The notes: generated by a model from the sequence alone, not told the origin. A DNA stretch of 64,000 nt from Ceratotherium simum simum (GCF_000283155.1 NW_004454217.1:3839349-3903348), one strand, 5' to 3'. Shown: positions 45,603 through 58,400, counted from the stretch's first letter. Program-made: numbers and translations.

Positions 45603-48600
45603 TTTTCTGACCCTTGTGGATTTATATCGGTTAGAGCTTAGCCTTTTAAGATATTTAGATGCTATGCAATATTTTCTTTGACATTTTCCTTAATAGGAAT
45701 GTCAAGTATTTGACGTTTTTCCTTTAAAATGTTCTTCTGTTGCTCGCTGCTGTAATGCCAGACAGTCAGACAGAGAAAGGAATGGTTTTGTTCTACAGTA
45801 CTTCATTTCCAAAATGGTTACAAAAGCGTTGTAGAATCTAAGTAGCCAGTGCTAGCCAACACGGGCTGGGCCCCAAAGCAGTTCTGCTTGTTACATGTTA
45901 TCAGGAGCTTGTGGTTCTAACCTGTAAGCCATTCTAAAAATCAACTCGCTGGGTTACAAAGGCTCCCTTGCTAGCCTGGTGCATTCATATTCAACTAACC
46001 ACAAAATGTTTGCTTTTGGGCATTTGACCATGGAAAATTTTATACTATAAATATTTTTACTTGATTTTCTTTAACCCACTTAAAACTCATATCCCATTTG
46101 CCAAGAGAAATTAAAGGTAATATTGTAAAAAGGCAATTTACCTCTTGGAGGCTTTTCTTGGCAGTTAATTTAAGCAATATATAAAATCCAGTAAGAATAA
46201 CTGGATCTCTGCTCTCTGTACTGAAAAAGGAAATATTCACCATCAGAGAATATAGACCATTTGAAATTGTTACCTTGTCTACAGGCATGCAAATGACATT
46301 CTAACTTTGAAAGCCACTTCTAATGGCAGAAAATTGGCTGGCAAAGGATTTTCTCAGGCAGATACAAGACGAAATAAATAGTCACTTAAACCTTTGATTG
46401 CAGCATGCAGTTAATGTGCTTTCAGACCTAGCGTTAGATTGTATTCTGTTTCCTTGAGTGGGACTAGGATCTGTGGGCACTGGCCCTTCAGGCTGTAGAA
46501 TATTGGATTCTGACGCTGTAATATGGCAGGAATACAGTCTCAGAAGAAAATTTCTCCCAGAGTCATAACTACAAGTGGCCTAGGGACTTGTGGGTGTGGC
46601 TCCGTATACATAGACTTTATTTGGATTTTCATATTATTTTAAATGAAATGTCTATTGGCATCAGTCCTTACTGTATATATGTGTGTATGTATGTGTGGTG
46701 GGTTTGGTAAAAAGTGTTTCTGCCCAATTGTTGATATGCAGGAATGTTTAGTGAAATGGAGAAGTTACCACTAGTGGCTCAAAAGCTTGATGCTGCATTT
46801 TAAAAATCATGAATGCTCTAAAATAATGGATCAGAGATTACATAAAGGATTCCTGTAGTAAAGGTGGATGTCCCTTTGTACATTCTTGGCCTTCCTAACA
46901 AATCCTGAGCCCGTGTCAATTTTCTATATAAATGATAACATATTTAAATCCAGCAGGAAAAATACCTTATTTGAAATGTGTGGAGCAAATAATTTTGTGA
47001 AGTAAATTATTCTCTAAATTGTGTTTGTAAGTCTTGATATTTCAAATCCAAATTATATTTCAGAATTTTGTGTCTAGGTTTTTCTTGGAATTGTTCAAAC
47101 TTGTGCCTAATGAACCAACAGAAGCTGAAATGTGAATGGACATATGTTGTTCTCAGTACGGTCAAAATGACAGTCGATTTGTTCATGGTATTATTTTAAA
47201 TGGCCCATTATGCGTTGAGTCCACAGTAATATTTTGAAATATTTACTTCATCTTAGATTTTAAGCATCTAGTGATCAGAGACTGTGAAGTTTTCCTATTA
47301 CAGTGCCAACAACCATACCACACCCAATTAAGCAACATGTAAATGCCTATTTAGAGGTGATGATTCCCATTCCAACAGAAAAGAATCGCCCTGAGTGAAT
47401 TTGGGGATGTTTATGCGGAAGAGTTGACCTTTAAACAAGAGATTAGAAAGACGCCAAAATGTTTGGGTTTGGTATAAAACATTAAGTACAAACATAGATA
47501 CTGTGGCAAAGGTATTTAGGTGGATGAGAAACATTTTGATTAATCCTTTCAACTTATTTATTAAATTTTCACTTGGAACGAAAGGCTTATCTCTGTAATT
47601 GGTAGTGACTACCTGGACAGAATCCTGAGTGTCCACTAATACATCAGCCCTTGTTTCCTTAAAGGCAAAGCTCAATAAATAGTCTTTATAGTTTTATTTG
47701 TTATCTGCAAGGTCAAAAGTATGGGAATTTAGGAATTCTCAAAGCATGTGTTAATAGAATGACAATAACTTCTAACATTTGATTACTAACAATCAAATCG
47801 TTATTTTTCAGATCATAACAGAACATAGGAGTGCAAGGAGAGCTCCATAGAATCTAAATGCGTCAGGGGGTTGAGAAACACAAATCTAAAGAAAAGGTGA
47901 GGTTGTCTCAGGGGAAGAAATTGTTAGAATGGCACAGAAGCAAAGAAAATGCAGTGTTGCAGGGATTTGGCTGTCCTCTGGGGCCTCACACGATAAAGGA
48001 AAAACAATTCTCTTTGTCATTGTTTGAGAATCATATTCATCTGGGAATACTGTATATTAACTGCAGGAAAGAAAACATTCTTACCAACAGGAAATCAGAC
48101 TGTCTTGGAGCTATGATGAGGCAAATTATTGTCTGTTTACGTTGTTTAATTTGTGCTTAAGGCAGGGGATGGGGTAGGGGAGTGAGAAGGCAACATTCTT
48201 GCACTTAGGAATTTATATACTGAGTGAAGACAGGGCAAGAGAAGAAAATATGTAATCAATAGGAATAGAGATGTGTAAAGTTGTGTTTGTTATTGTGTGC
48301 TTGCTTTTGTTTGCTTGTTTTGGTTTAGATCACAGAAAGGTAGTTTAGAAACTTCATTGGTGATTAAGGATGGTAGAAAAAATATCTATGCTGTGTAATA
48401 ATTTTCATTGTAACAAGGTTTTCATAAATGATGAGAAACTATTTACGGATGAGAAGCAAGTGATATATCCAAATTGTCCAGATGCTTTCATAGGGAACTA
48501 GGATTTGAGTCATTGGAGCTCCAATGCAGATTAATGCTCTGCTTTCTCAAGGATTCTTATAAAAGCTGGAATTCTTTTTACAAAATACATATTAAATGCA

Positions 48601-50814
48601 TGGCTTTAATCAGTTGATTATTTATATACTAGTTTGAAGCAAGTTGCAATTCCCGTCATGATATTTAATTTTTGTATAACATATGCCATACATTTAGTAG
48701 AAACTGCATGAACATTATTTTATAAAAATACTTTTAAGGGGGATTCACAATCAGTCAAAAATATAGCCTCAAAAATAAACATATACATTTTTAATGTGTC
48801 ATGCATACACAGCTATTGTTTAGTGCTACTTCAGAGAATTCTATAAAGAAACTGAAACAAGCTGACAGGCATATTATATAAATGTATTAAATGTCCTCAA
48901 ATCAACCCATCTAAGACGTGTTTAGCTTTATGCTTCCACCTGTTCATTTGAGTTGCTTCCTTCAGTGTAGGTATTTGGAGTTTTTAGTAAGCTTAATCTC
49001 TCTCTTTTTTTTTTTTGCTTTATAAAAGGATGCTTCTGTAGGAATGTTGATGAAATTTTAATATGCAAATGAGTATTTTTCTGTAAGGCAACAGTATCAT
49101 TAAAGGGTCCAAGCATGATATGATTTTTTAAATCTTCTACAGCAAGTGAAAGTACTGAGGCTCAGACTACTTACATTCATTTTGTCTTTATTGTATTTTA
49201 ATTGAATATATTAATCAAGTAGTCATAGGGAAAAAGGCATAAGCTGATAAGAAGGTTAATTTAGCAGCCAAGTTGTATGGGAGTTACCTTTCTAGATAGC
49301 CTAGATATTGAGAATGGCCAGTGGCACTTGGCCTGTTCTTTGTCAGTATTCTGTGGCAGGCTTTATGTTGCTTGTGGGTGAGTGAAAGACATTCCTGTTG
49401 AGCAAAGTGTGACTCCAGCTGTGTGACCCAGCTCAGGGCCATGGAAACTGGGCCTTGTCCTTCTCTCTGCCAAAGTACCTCAGTTTAGAACAAATGGCCT
49501 GGAAATCTTCCCTCTCGTTGCTTCTGCCACCCCCAACCCTGTCCCACCTGGATTTTGAGGTTAAAAAACAGGCCAATTTGTGTAGCGAGCTCATCCCCCT
49601 GAACAAAGGTGAAAGGATTTGCACTTACAGCTTCTGAGAACACAGGATTAGCTTGGGAGCTCACTGAGTTTAGCTACTACACTGCACCAATGTTTCAGAT
49701 TCAGCTTTTATTGATTCTCTCTTATGAAACATTCTGGAAGAAGAGGTGGAATTCGGCTATGGGTACTGCAGGTCATTTATTTCAAGCCTTCTATCTGGCA
49801 GCTTTTCTTCCTATCCATTTCCCTCCCTTGCAAAGGAAGAGGGATATAGGTTTGCCTGTGAAAACATTTAACTCCTTATACCCTTTCTGTGGTCTCAGTG
49901 GAAAATAATAATAAAAGTCAGGAGGTACATATGAAGGAACAAAAAATAAAAAATAAAAGATCTGAAGAGAGACCCTCTGGACTAAGGTTGAGAGAGTTGA
50001 ATAAATAGAATTAACAAGGAGAAAGAGTTTTTGTACAGAATAGAGAGCATGGATTGGGCGCTGGTGCTAACAATAATGGAGATGAGAAGGATTGAAATAT
50101 TGTAGAGTTCAAATTGCTATAATATAGAAACAGGAAATATTCTCATGGGTAAAGGAAGTAAAGTAGGTGAAGTAGTTGTACAGCTTATTATTGGGATTTA
50201 ACATTACCTTTCACTAATCAATTTTTTGCAAAAAGAGAGCTCAGTAATAAAGGACTTGTCCTCATATTGTCAAGTAAGTGCACTTGGCATTTGGCAGTAT
50301 GAGGACAAGGCTCTCCTTTCGTCCCTGTTTGCAGGTCATTGAGTTTAGCCTCCTCATGCTATGCCTAACAGAACACCTACAGCCTATAGACGTTAACTCA
50401 GAGAAGCCACAGTGCAGATATGTCCTACATCACACTGCTCTTCTCCACTTTGGCCAGCTAGTTTTGTACATGGGAAGTTTTCACCTTGTAGGCATCAGCC
50501 TGTATTTGAGGGATGGCATTTGAGATGTGGGAAATTTGGCCAATGACGAAGGATAGGTCAGGACAAGTTAGCCATTGTGATTTGAAAAATCACATTCGTG
50601 TGTCTTGCTCTGATAGTATTTGAGAACTCAGAGAGTCAACAGCATGAGCATTTATACAAGTGGCCTTCCTTTTTCCAAGTTTCACCTGAGCCCCTGAACT
50701 CCTTTGTAAATTTTTTATAAAGCCAAGCTCATTTTGATGACATTACTCTTCTGATCATTTTCTGACTTTTAAGTTTATGTTTTTGATTTTTTAAAATAGG
50801 AAAGTCAATACCAT
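45603..50814. other. Long unique stretch, no gene seen
   Basis: Five kilobases with no SINE, LINE or LTR that I can name. Only short T- and GT/AT-rich runs occur (e.g. 46675-46697). ORFs 47328-47675 (-, 115 codons), 47858-48160 (+) and 49609-49908 (+) carry no recognised domain. Low repeat content over this length is notable against the rest of the window. Confidence 0.4.
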
Positions 50815-50905
50815 GAGCATGTTTTATTATTTTAGTCTTTACAGCACCTAGCACTATGGTAGGCACATTACGTGACGAGTATTTACTGAATACTTCTTGC
50901 TCATT
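50815..50905 (+). repeat. L2/MIR 3' end scrap
   Basis: 'CAGCACCTAGCACTATGGTA' followed by 'GTATTTACTGAATACT' is the typical forward ending of an L2. Confidence 0.6.
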
Positions 50906-51234
50906 ATGAGCAGCTTGCCCTCAATAATGTAGAAAGAATGCTGGAAACCCTACAATACATCCCACTTTGTATCCTGGTGGGCCTATTCCAGAAATCCTCA
51001 CCTTTTAGGTGAGTTGGGTTGGGCCCTGGCATTTGTGCATTAAGCAAGAACATCAAGGGATTCTGATTCATTGTCTATAGATCTGATTTGGAGAAAGTTT
51101 GTATCTCAGTGACCCCAGGGCATTTAGTCAGCAGACAGTACTTCAGTCAGCTAGTATTTCTTTGTCTGTTATATGCTCATATCTGTGCTGGATATTTTGG
51201 GGGATGGTAAATTGTAATATTTTAAAATACACCC

Positions 51235-51450
51235 CCCCATTCTCTAAGACCCTTACCCTGCTTTAGCAGTTATCACTAGCTGACATTTTATTATCTACTT
51301 ACTTGTCTGTTTTGTTATTATCTGTACCCTCTTCCCATCCATATAAGTTTTAACAGGGCAGGGATTCTCTCTGTTTAATGCTTTATCTCCAATGACTAGG
51401 ACATAATACGTGCTCAAAAAGTATTTAGCGAATGAATGAATGAATGAATG
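51235..51450 (+). repeat. L2 LINE 3' end with (GAAT)n tail
   Basis: 'CAGTTATCACTAGCTGACAT', 'AACAGGGCAGGGATTCTCTC', 'CTAGGACATAATACGTGCTC' and a terminal GAAT run at 51429-51450. The intact tandem 3' terminus marks the true L2 end. Confidence 0.85.
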
Positions 51451-51639
51451 TCCCCGGGTTCACCTCAAATGCTGCCTATTCCACAGATAGCCCTTTATTG
51501 AGCATTCCTGGAAACTCATAGCATCCTTTTTACTACTTTATGAGAAATACCTCATACTACCCAAGGTTCTAACCAAAACTCTTATTCTTGTCAATAATCT
51601 ATCTCCAAATTTATCTTTGTATCTTTCTTAATGTACTAT

Positions 51640-51908
51640 TCAAATTCTCATCTCTGTTTTTGCTTACGTTTCTTGCCTATTTGGGAATTCCCTAACTGTG
51701 CTTCTTTATTCATTCAAATAAATAGACCTGGTTCAAATCCCTTCTTCTCATGGCAGCTTCTTCTGACAGTTCAGGTCACATTGAACTTTTTTCTGAACTC
51801 ATATTTTCTAAAAAATATCATGTGTTATTTCCATCTAGGCAATCAAATTGTAAGTTTCTTGAGGACAAAGATCATTTCATTCATTCACTTATTCATTCAT
51901 TCTTTCAT
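51640..51908 (+). repeat. L2 LINE 3' fragment with (ATTC)n
   Basis: 'TTGTAAGTTTCTTGAGGACA' then 'AAGATCATTTCATTCATTCA' shows the forward L2 3' region. The ATTC run at 51877-51908 is a microsatellite. ORFs across it are not genes. Confidence 0.7.
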
Positions 51909-52204
51909 TGTAGGTTCTTAAGCAGTCGAATAGTATTGGGATTCTGTGTTTTTGGAGAATAATTCTGACGATAATACATAGGGTGAATGGCATGGGGGTG
52001 AGCTGGAGGTGGAAACTAGAGATCATCAGAAAGTTTCTTTTGGTGACTTTCTTTGTTGTCCTTTGCAATCTTCCACCATCATCTTTCCAGGATGATGAAA
52101 CATCATCATTCCATCTCTTTAGAGCAATCTGTAGCCTCTTTTTCTTTCCATGTCTATCTCAGTCAGCTGTAAAATTGCATTGTCTGTTACTTTGATGATG
52201 CTTG

Positions 52205-52340
52205 GACCTGGTTCAGTTCAGCAGAGATTTCATGAGTGTCCATTGTGTGCTAGGACTGAGATAAGGGTTCAAATGTAATTAAGACATGTTCCCTGAAACC
52301 TAGGGTCTAAAGGGCCTACAACTTGGACAGTATACTGTGG
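52205..52340 (-). repeat. L2 LINE 3' fragment
   Basis: 'TGAGTGTCCATTGTGTGCTA', 'TAAGACATGTTCCCTGAAAC' and 'CCTACAACTTGGACAG' follow the reversed L2 end. Confidence 0.6.
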
Positions 52341-53294
52341 ATGTGCATGGAAATTCTGAATGATTGAGAAATAGTCCTTTCAATATAAAAATGGTTTACT
52401 TCCTTTAGCACTTGTAACTAACTTTAAGGTAGAGACTTCACTCTCCACAAATTTCTGCTGCTCTAGAGTATTGAGCATTTATCTACGGTTAAAGAATTGA
52501 CTGAATTCATTTCCTACAGTTGAGATGAAAAAAATTTACTTCAAAACGATGATAGTTGAGTTTCGCTGAAACACGCATCCCGATACTCCAGCGAGAATTT
52601 GATAGATGTGTCTAGAAATTAATCATGGATCCAAGCAATGGCAAAGCCCATATTAATATTGGTCCCAGGCCACATCTGAGCTGCCCTGTGAGATGCACCC
52701 TAGTCTAATGTAACTGTGAGTGGATTAATAGCAAGAAAAATCGTTTAGTAGAGCCAGGATTCACTGATGCATCCTTATAACTCCTGCTAGTCTTGAAAGA
52801 CAAAAACATCGATTTATCTGTCTATAATTATATATAATTATATATTTATGTAAATATATATTTTTTCATACAAACATATATACATACAGTCATGGAGCTG
52901 TAAAAATTTCTTCCACTAAAGTAAAAAATAGGTCTTGTTTTATGAGATTGATCATTAATGATTTTTAAAAATTGTATAGACATTCTTAGATTTTGCTAAA
53001 CTTCTGCAATGTTTTTATAATTTTATTGCCCTGACAAATCTTGTCCACCTGTCGTGGCACAACAAAACCAACTGGTGTGTTTCAAAGCAGCTGCTAATGG
53101 CAGCATCTGATTGAAAGTTCTGCCATAGATGTGCCCTTAAGGAAGTACCAGTTAAGCAGCACTGCTGCAGAATGCAAATGCCCTTTATTATTCTGGCTGC
53201 ATTGGCTTCTAACCTCCATGGCAGACAGTACAATTTCCAGACATTATTTGTTCAGCACTGGATTTGGATTTTTGATTTCTGAATTCTGTGCATG
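52341..53294. other. Unique sequence
   Basis: Holds only the TA-rich tract at 52823-52885. The minus ORF 53015-53233 lies just past the possible poly(A) site of the candidate exon below and shows no domain. Confidence 0.35.
52823..52885. repeat. TA-rich low-complexity tract
   Basis: Degenerate ATATAT/ATAC sequence. Confidence 0.8.
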
Positions 53295-53312
53295 GTGTTG
53301 AACTAATTTTTC

Positions 53313-53318
53313 TTTATT
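53313..53318 (-). terminator. Candidate poly(A) signal AATAAA
   Basis: AATAAA on the minus strand, about 40 bases past the stop codon of the ORF at 53357-53578. Common by chance in AT-rich DNA; its weight comes only from its position after the candidate exon. Confidence 0.35.
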
Positions 53319-53356
53319 TTGTCTAGGCTGTCAGTTTTTGACACTGGATGGTCATG

Positions 53357-53578
53357 TTAATTTCCCATTTCTTCCCCAAAGCAGATGCCCAGATTTTTCA
53401 AAGTTTCATGGCAATAATTTTTGAAGGCTTTACAAAAGTATAAATTGTCTTTATCATCATAATAAGGCTTGACAAATGGTCCTAAAGGATCAGGTAGAAT
53501 TTCCTTGTAGCTGAGTGAGTTTGGTTGGTAATCAGGCTGTTTCCAGGCAACGGGTCCCGTGGTTACTGGTTTCTTCAT
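53357..53578 (-). CDS. Candidate terminal coding exon, product unknown
   Basis: A 73-codon ORF that I do not recognise. The peptide is rich in Pro, Tyr, Lys and Asn, with 'WKQPDYQPNSLSYKEI' and 'PDPLGPFVKPYYDDKD', and has no signal peptide, membrane segment or low-complexity repeat. Upstream on the minus strand is a good splice-acceptor shape, 'GGTTTCTCACCCCTTTGCAG', ending at 53602; a second AG would start the exon at 53588. With the first, TGA precedes the ORF in frame, so translation would begin at this ATG or use the second site. AATAAA lies about 40 bases after the TAA. This order fits a last exon with a short 3' UTR. Chance remains possible and no upstream exon was found. No repeat family covers it. 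Confidence 0.25.
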   Translation of the reverse strand: MKKPVTTGPVAWKQPDYQPNSLSYKEILPDPLGPFVKPYYDDKDNLYFCKAFKNYCHETLKNLGICFGEEMGN

Positions 53579-53996
53579 GTCTCTAAAGCTGGAATCTCAT
53601 TCTGCAAAGGGGTGAGAAACCTTGGGAAAATAAATGCAGAGAAAGTGATTTCTTACTCCATCTCTTTTAAACAAAACACTCTGTGAATTGTTTTTGACTG
53701 AGAAGTTTATCCTACATTTGCATTTACCAAAATGTATAATGTTTCTATGAATAAGACACCCGGAGAAATCAGACCTTGCCCCAGGGGAATGATGTAAATG
53801 CATTAGAGAGACAGCAGGTTTCCTTGCTGGAGATGAGGGGAATGCCTGTGATTGAGTTGGATAACCCATCTGTGATCCTATAGGCTTGCTTTGGCCTGCT
53901 GTTGCTTAACTGCAGATTTTCAGGGCTGCCCTCTAGAGCTGGAAGAGATTGTTGCCATCTAAAGCTTAGATACCTGAGTAGTGGTGCAGAAAAAGC

Positions 53997-54010
53997 GGGG
54001 GGGGGGGGGT
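53997..54010 (+). repeat. G14 homopolymer
   Basis: Fourteen consecutive G, followed by TCTCTCTC. Unusual in length for the locus and prone to sequencing error. Confidence 0.9.
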
Positions 54011-54484
54011 CTCTCTCTTAAGCAGAACCTGGAAACCATAGCTTTATCCCCCAGCATTGTCAAAGCCTCATAAATTGATGTGAAAGAACAATTCTCATTT
54101 TTTTCTGTATCTGTTTTTTGGAAAACATGAGGTGTTAACACTTGCCACCCGCTTTATTTTCCAGAAAGCTGGATAGCTGAGACCACGTTCTCAAAATCTC
54201 AAGAAAAGTTTTGGTCTTCAAGTGCAGGCTCTTTGTGGATGTGTATTGCTGTTGTTTGTGGTGGTTGTTGCTTTACCAGCTGATATTCCTGAATCCAAAT
54301 GCATTTTGGGAATTTGATGAGGGTGTGGCTGTAGGGTGTGAGGCTGAGAGAGCAGTGAACTATCCATATGTAAGAGTCTCACTAGGGGTGTGAATTTCCT
54401 ACGTAGAGATAGTCAGTGACCCAGCTGCGCCCAGCCAGCTCTTCCACATAAAATCTTCTCTGAGGACACTGCTCGTCACTGAAT

Positions 54485-54690
54485 CCTAGAGAATTAGAGC
54501 TAGAAGTGACATTAGAGACTTCCTAGTCCAATACTTTCCTGTTATAAGAAAAGGAACAGAGGCCTAAATAAGATTGGTTCCTTGTCTGAAGTCATCTATT
54601 AATTATTACCATTTTCAACTAAGATTTGTACCTCCTTGTCTCTGAGTTCAGTGCCCTTTTCATCAGAACATTCCACATGCTTCTACTTGG
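54485..54690 (-). repeat. MIR3/MIR-like SINE (diverged)
   Basis: 'TAGAGCTAGAAGTGACATTA', 'GACTTCCTAGTCCAATACTT', 'AAAAGGAACAGAGGCCTAAA' and 'GTTCAGTGCCCTTTTCATCA' follow the reversed MIR-family order. Confidence 0.7.
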
Positions 54691-55229
54691 TTAAGAAATA
54701 TACTGCCGAGAATCCCAAAAAATAGTCTCGACCTTTCTTCCTTTGCATCAGCCATGGGGAAAGAATCACATCAGATGCATGGGAAAAGGAGTTGGGTGCA
54801 CATTTGTAAAAATGCACAGTCCCTAAGCTTGGGCAGAAATTCGGGGCAGAAATCCTGCTTAGAATTAGAAATAGAGTTAGCGTTTTTGAATTTGTCTTTA
54901 TATCAGCAGATGGAGAGTATGATAAATTATAAGCTAGGATTTCACTATCTGATATAATTTAGCACTCACAATCATAAATCTGAAGTCTTCTAATGTTTCT
55001 TTAGCATGCAGCTATATATTTGGGCATGCTTATAATAAAAAAAACATAAATTACATGCCCTTATTTGTATTACATGTATGGCCCCAGAGTTACATTGCAT
55101 AGGTAAATTCAAACAAACTCAACATATGAAAATCTGAATATATTATTCAGAGAATTATTCATTTTAAAGGACTATTTGTTGGTTAGAAAAGACATTTACT
55201 ACAGCATTGTAATACATTCAGAGATTTCC
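54691..55229. other. Unique sequence
   Basis: Nothing recognised. Confidence 0.4.
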
Positions 55230-55352
55230 TGGTCTACTAGACTCTGACCTTCTCAAGGGCAAGAACTATTTTCTATTCATATTTGCATCCCCAGTGCCTT
55301 AGCATAGTGCCAGAAAACTGGTAGTCACTATATTAATGTTCACTGAATTGTC
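55230..55352 (+). repeat. L2 LINE 3' end
   Basis: 'TTCTCAAGGGCAAGAACTAT', 'TTGCATCCCCAGTGCCTTAG' and 'CATAGTGCCAGAAAACTGGT' give the forward L2 ending. Confidence 0.82.
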
Positions 55353-55439
55353 TGATACAAATTCTCTGCCAAATAAGCATTTATAAGGACAGATTGATTT
55401 GGTAAGCATTTATGGAAAATGTGTACAATGTTACACAAA

Positions 55440-55565
55440 ATACTGGGCACTTTAGATTTTAAAATTAATTCATTCATTCTGCAGTCAAGTTTACAATCTA
55501 ATGAAGGAGGAAGATTTAAAAATGGTTAATCACAGTACAGGGTGCTAAGTGTAATAATAAAGATA
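55440..55565 (-). repeat. L2 LINE fragment
   Basis: 'ACTGGGCACTTTAGA', 'GTTTACAATCTAATGAAGGA' and 'AGTACAGGGTGCTAAGTG' follow the reversed L2 end. Confidence 0.6.
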
Positions 55566-58174
55566 TATTATTGTGTAAAACCAATTAAACCAGTACATTA
55601 AAAATATAGATATATACAACTGCACAACCTATGGCGTTTTTAACTTGAGTATTGAAGGCATATACTCCCGTAATATCCATGCATTTTTCCCCGTGGCTAT
55701 GATAGCTGTGTCGTCTCTCAAATTTGACTAAGTAGGGCCTGAGCAAATTCCCTGGGCAACTGCTTTCAGCGTGTAGAGCTGCCTGAAAAAAACTGGCTTA
55801 TTTGCCCAAATTCTCATGATAAGATCAGGAGTCCTTTATGTAGTCATTGTATTCAAGATATTTCATTAATTTTAATTTTACTCAAATATTTTTAAATGAT
55901 TTTCCCATCTTTGAAATGGCTTGGAATGGACAAAGGTACTGGTTCAATCCTTTAGACAAATTTCCAAGTACTGTTTGTTTGTTTTATTCAGATATGACTT
56001 TCACTAATTAGTATATTGCTTAGTGTTTAGTAATGCTGGACTTTCTACCTCACCCATTACAACTGCCCTTATAATCTGCATATCTGAACTAGAGAAACAA
56101 TACAATCCTGGTAATTGACCTTATTTAGTGACCAGTCTTTGTGGAGTTTTTCTACCTATGGGAGTTTATCCAAAAAACATGCTCTTAAATCATTCATAGG
56201 TGAAGTTGGGCAGCAACAAACCATATCAATTGAGGTCATCTCATTCTATGTGAGATTAATCTCAACGTACTTTATTATTAACACGAGAAGTATTGTGGAA
56301 CTTTGTTAAATTTTGAAGCCTTGTTTGGCTTTTCAGGAAACTTGTAACCTTCTTTTGCCAACTCCTCCCCACCCACCCGTGTATGTTCTTCTCCTTACTG
56401 TTGATGCTTCACTCAGGGACATGGCCATTCCTTGGGGAGGGAGCTTGTTAAAAATGGAAATTTGGTGGGCTTTCCCCTGAGATTCAGTATTTTAGTATTG
56501 GCCAGAAATATGCCTTTTTGTAAGCAATTCAGGTGCTTGTGATATCAGTGGTTCTCAGATCAGGATTTCAGTTCCCTCACCCCATCCCATCCCAAGCCAC
56601 ACCTCAGCCCATAAATCCTGGGCAAAATGCTTAGCCAAGCATGTCAAAGCCCATCGTTGTTCCTTCTGATGATAGAACCCTCTCTTCCCTGGTTGTCCCT
56701 GATTTCTGTGGTTCTTAGAAGAAATGTGAAAGTCATATATTTTTTAAAAAGCTTTTCACTCCTATGAATCTTCTTTTAGAATGAGCATAGCTCTGATTCA
56801 TTGAGAGCTTCGTTGTAGCACATAAGCTCTAATTGCCTAATTATCTGCCCAAATGCAAAAGGCCAGGTCATTCAAAATTTCTTTGCTCCGCTAGGTATAA
56901 AGACCAGTCAGTCGCTGAGACTGTTAACTTTGGTTTCACATGTGATCAACGGCAAGGAATTAATTCAAGATATTGCTGATGTACATCAGTTTATCTGTCG
57001 GTACCTTTCCATTCCTATCTCACAGTAGTTCCTGTTCTGTTGAGCTTCTGAAAGCTTAAAAAAATGCTGGTTCACTCTTTTCATTATTGTTTTCATCTGC
57101 TTCCCTTCCCCCCTCCACTCTGATATTCAGAATTTTATGAGATGCTTACGAGAGGGATGGCTGAAATACTGTGCAAGTGCCTTGCTATTCTGGATATGCT
57201 TATCTTCAAATTGTCTCTGTTGATGCGTGTAGAAGCCTTGATTATAACTGCATTCCATGTCCCATAGTGCATTCTCTTCAGTTCCCTCTCTGTCAAGCAT
57301 GCGCACGCCTCACCAGCCTTCAGTTGATACTAACACATTGTTTGGCAGGAATTCTCCTCCCCGCTTCCCTGAGTGGTGATGACAAGGAAACAGGGAGAAG
57401 TGAGAAAAGACAGAGAAGCACCTAGGAAGTGATATTTTTCCTTTCCTGATGACAACTTGCACTTGTCTTCCTTATGTCTTAGAGGACTCCTTTCTCTTCT
57501 CTTTCTCTCGAGACTAACTTTCCTAATGGTTAACTTGGTAGAGTTATGTTACATTCCAAGAAGTTTAGGTAGTTTCCCTTTTAAAGTGAACAATTTGGTT
57601 TACGGACACAGGAAAACCTGGTAAAGAATACAAGAATAAGAGAAGGAACGAAAGCAATTTTTTTTCTCAAATTAAGTATTGTGCTTCAAATGTCGTGCAG
57701 GTTAGTTAAATTGCTTTCATAGAAAGAACTTATCTTTTGGTTGGTCGGGATAATTTTCACGAGAGCTGGTCTGATATTTGTTTTTTTCTCTACAAATCTC
57801 GACCTGAGACAAGGTGATGCGGAAAGTTCCAGGTGTTCTTTGTTTAAACAACAATAACAATATCAACCTATAGACAATTGAACTTTGAGGGAAGTTTCTC
57901 CGCAAATTCCACAAATACATGATTAATATCTTCAGCAGGAAATATTACAGGTGTGCTCCTCTTGGGAGATGAGGAACTTATTTCCAACATTTACTAAAAA
58001 ATGAAGAACATAGCAAATCAAGCTCTTGAGCATTTTGGCAACTTAGTGAGCCTGAATTGTGTTAATATGATGTGATGTTCAGATTCATGACACTCGCTCA
58101 TTCACTCCTTCAGTGAGGTTTTCTGAAACACCTTTCGAGACAATGTATCATAGTCTCTATGTCTGTGCACACGT
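55566..58174. other. Unique sequence, possible conserved noncoding block
   Basis: No repeat family seen. 56790-57000 combines CTAATTGCCTAATTATCTG-type homeodomain cores with ATGCAAA and other complex unique sequence. ORFs 57171-57425 (+) and 57717-57920 (-) are unsupported. Confidence 0.3.
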
Positions 58175-58400
58175 GCTCAGCAACCAGGATTCCTGGGTTC
58201 AAGGGCAGCTGCTAACTGTATGACTTTGGGCAAATTGCTTAACTGCTCTGAGTCTGTTCCCTCATCTGTAAAATGGGTATAATGATAAGCATATTACCAC
58301 ATAGGAATTTTTGTGTATGTGTGACAATTAAGCAAGACTCCCTGAGAAGGGCATAGCGGAGTATCTGGTGCACACTAAATATTCAATCCTTGTTACTCAT
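58175..58400 (+). repeat. MIR SINE
   Basis: 'ATTCCTGGGTTCAAGGGCAG', 'TGACTTTGGGCAAATTGCTT' and 'CCCTCATCTGTAAAATGGGT' give a well-kept forward MIR, ending 'AAATATTCAATCCTTGTT'. Confidence 0.92.

Noticed and set aside
47328..47675. 115-codon minus ORF with a hydrophobic middle
   Set aside because: No acceptor, Kozak or poly(A) arrangement worth defending and no recognised family.
57717..57920. Minus-strand exon ('TPGTFRITLSQ...')
   Set aside because: A weak acceptor and a GT after CTCAG exist, but nothing ties it to the candidate exon at 53.4 kb; too speculative to list.
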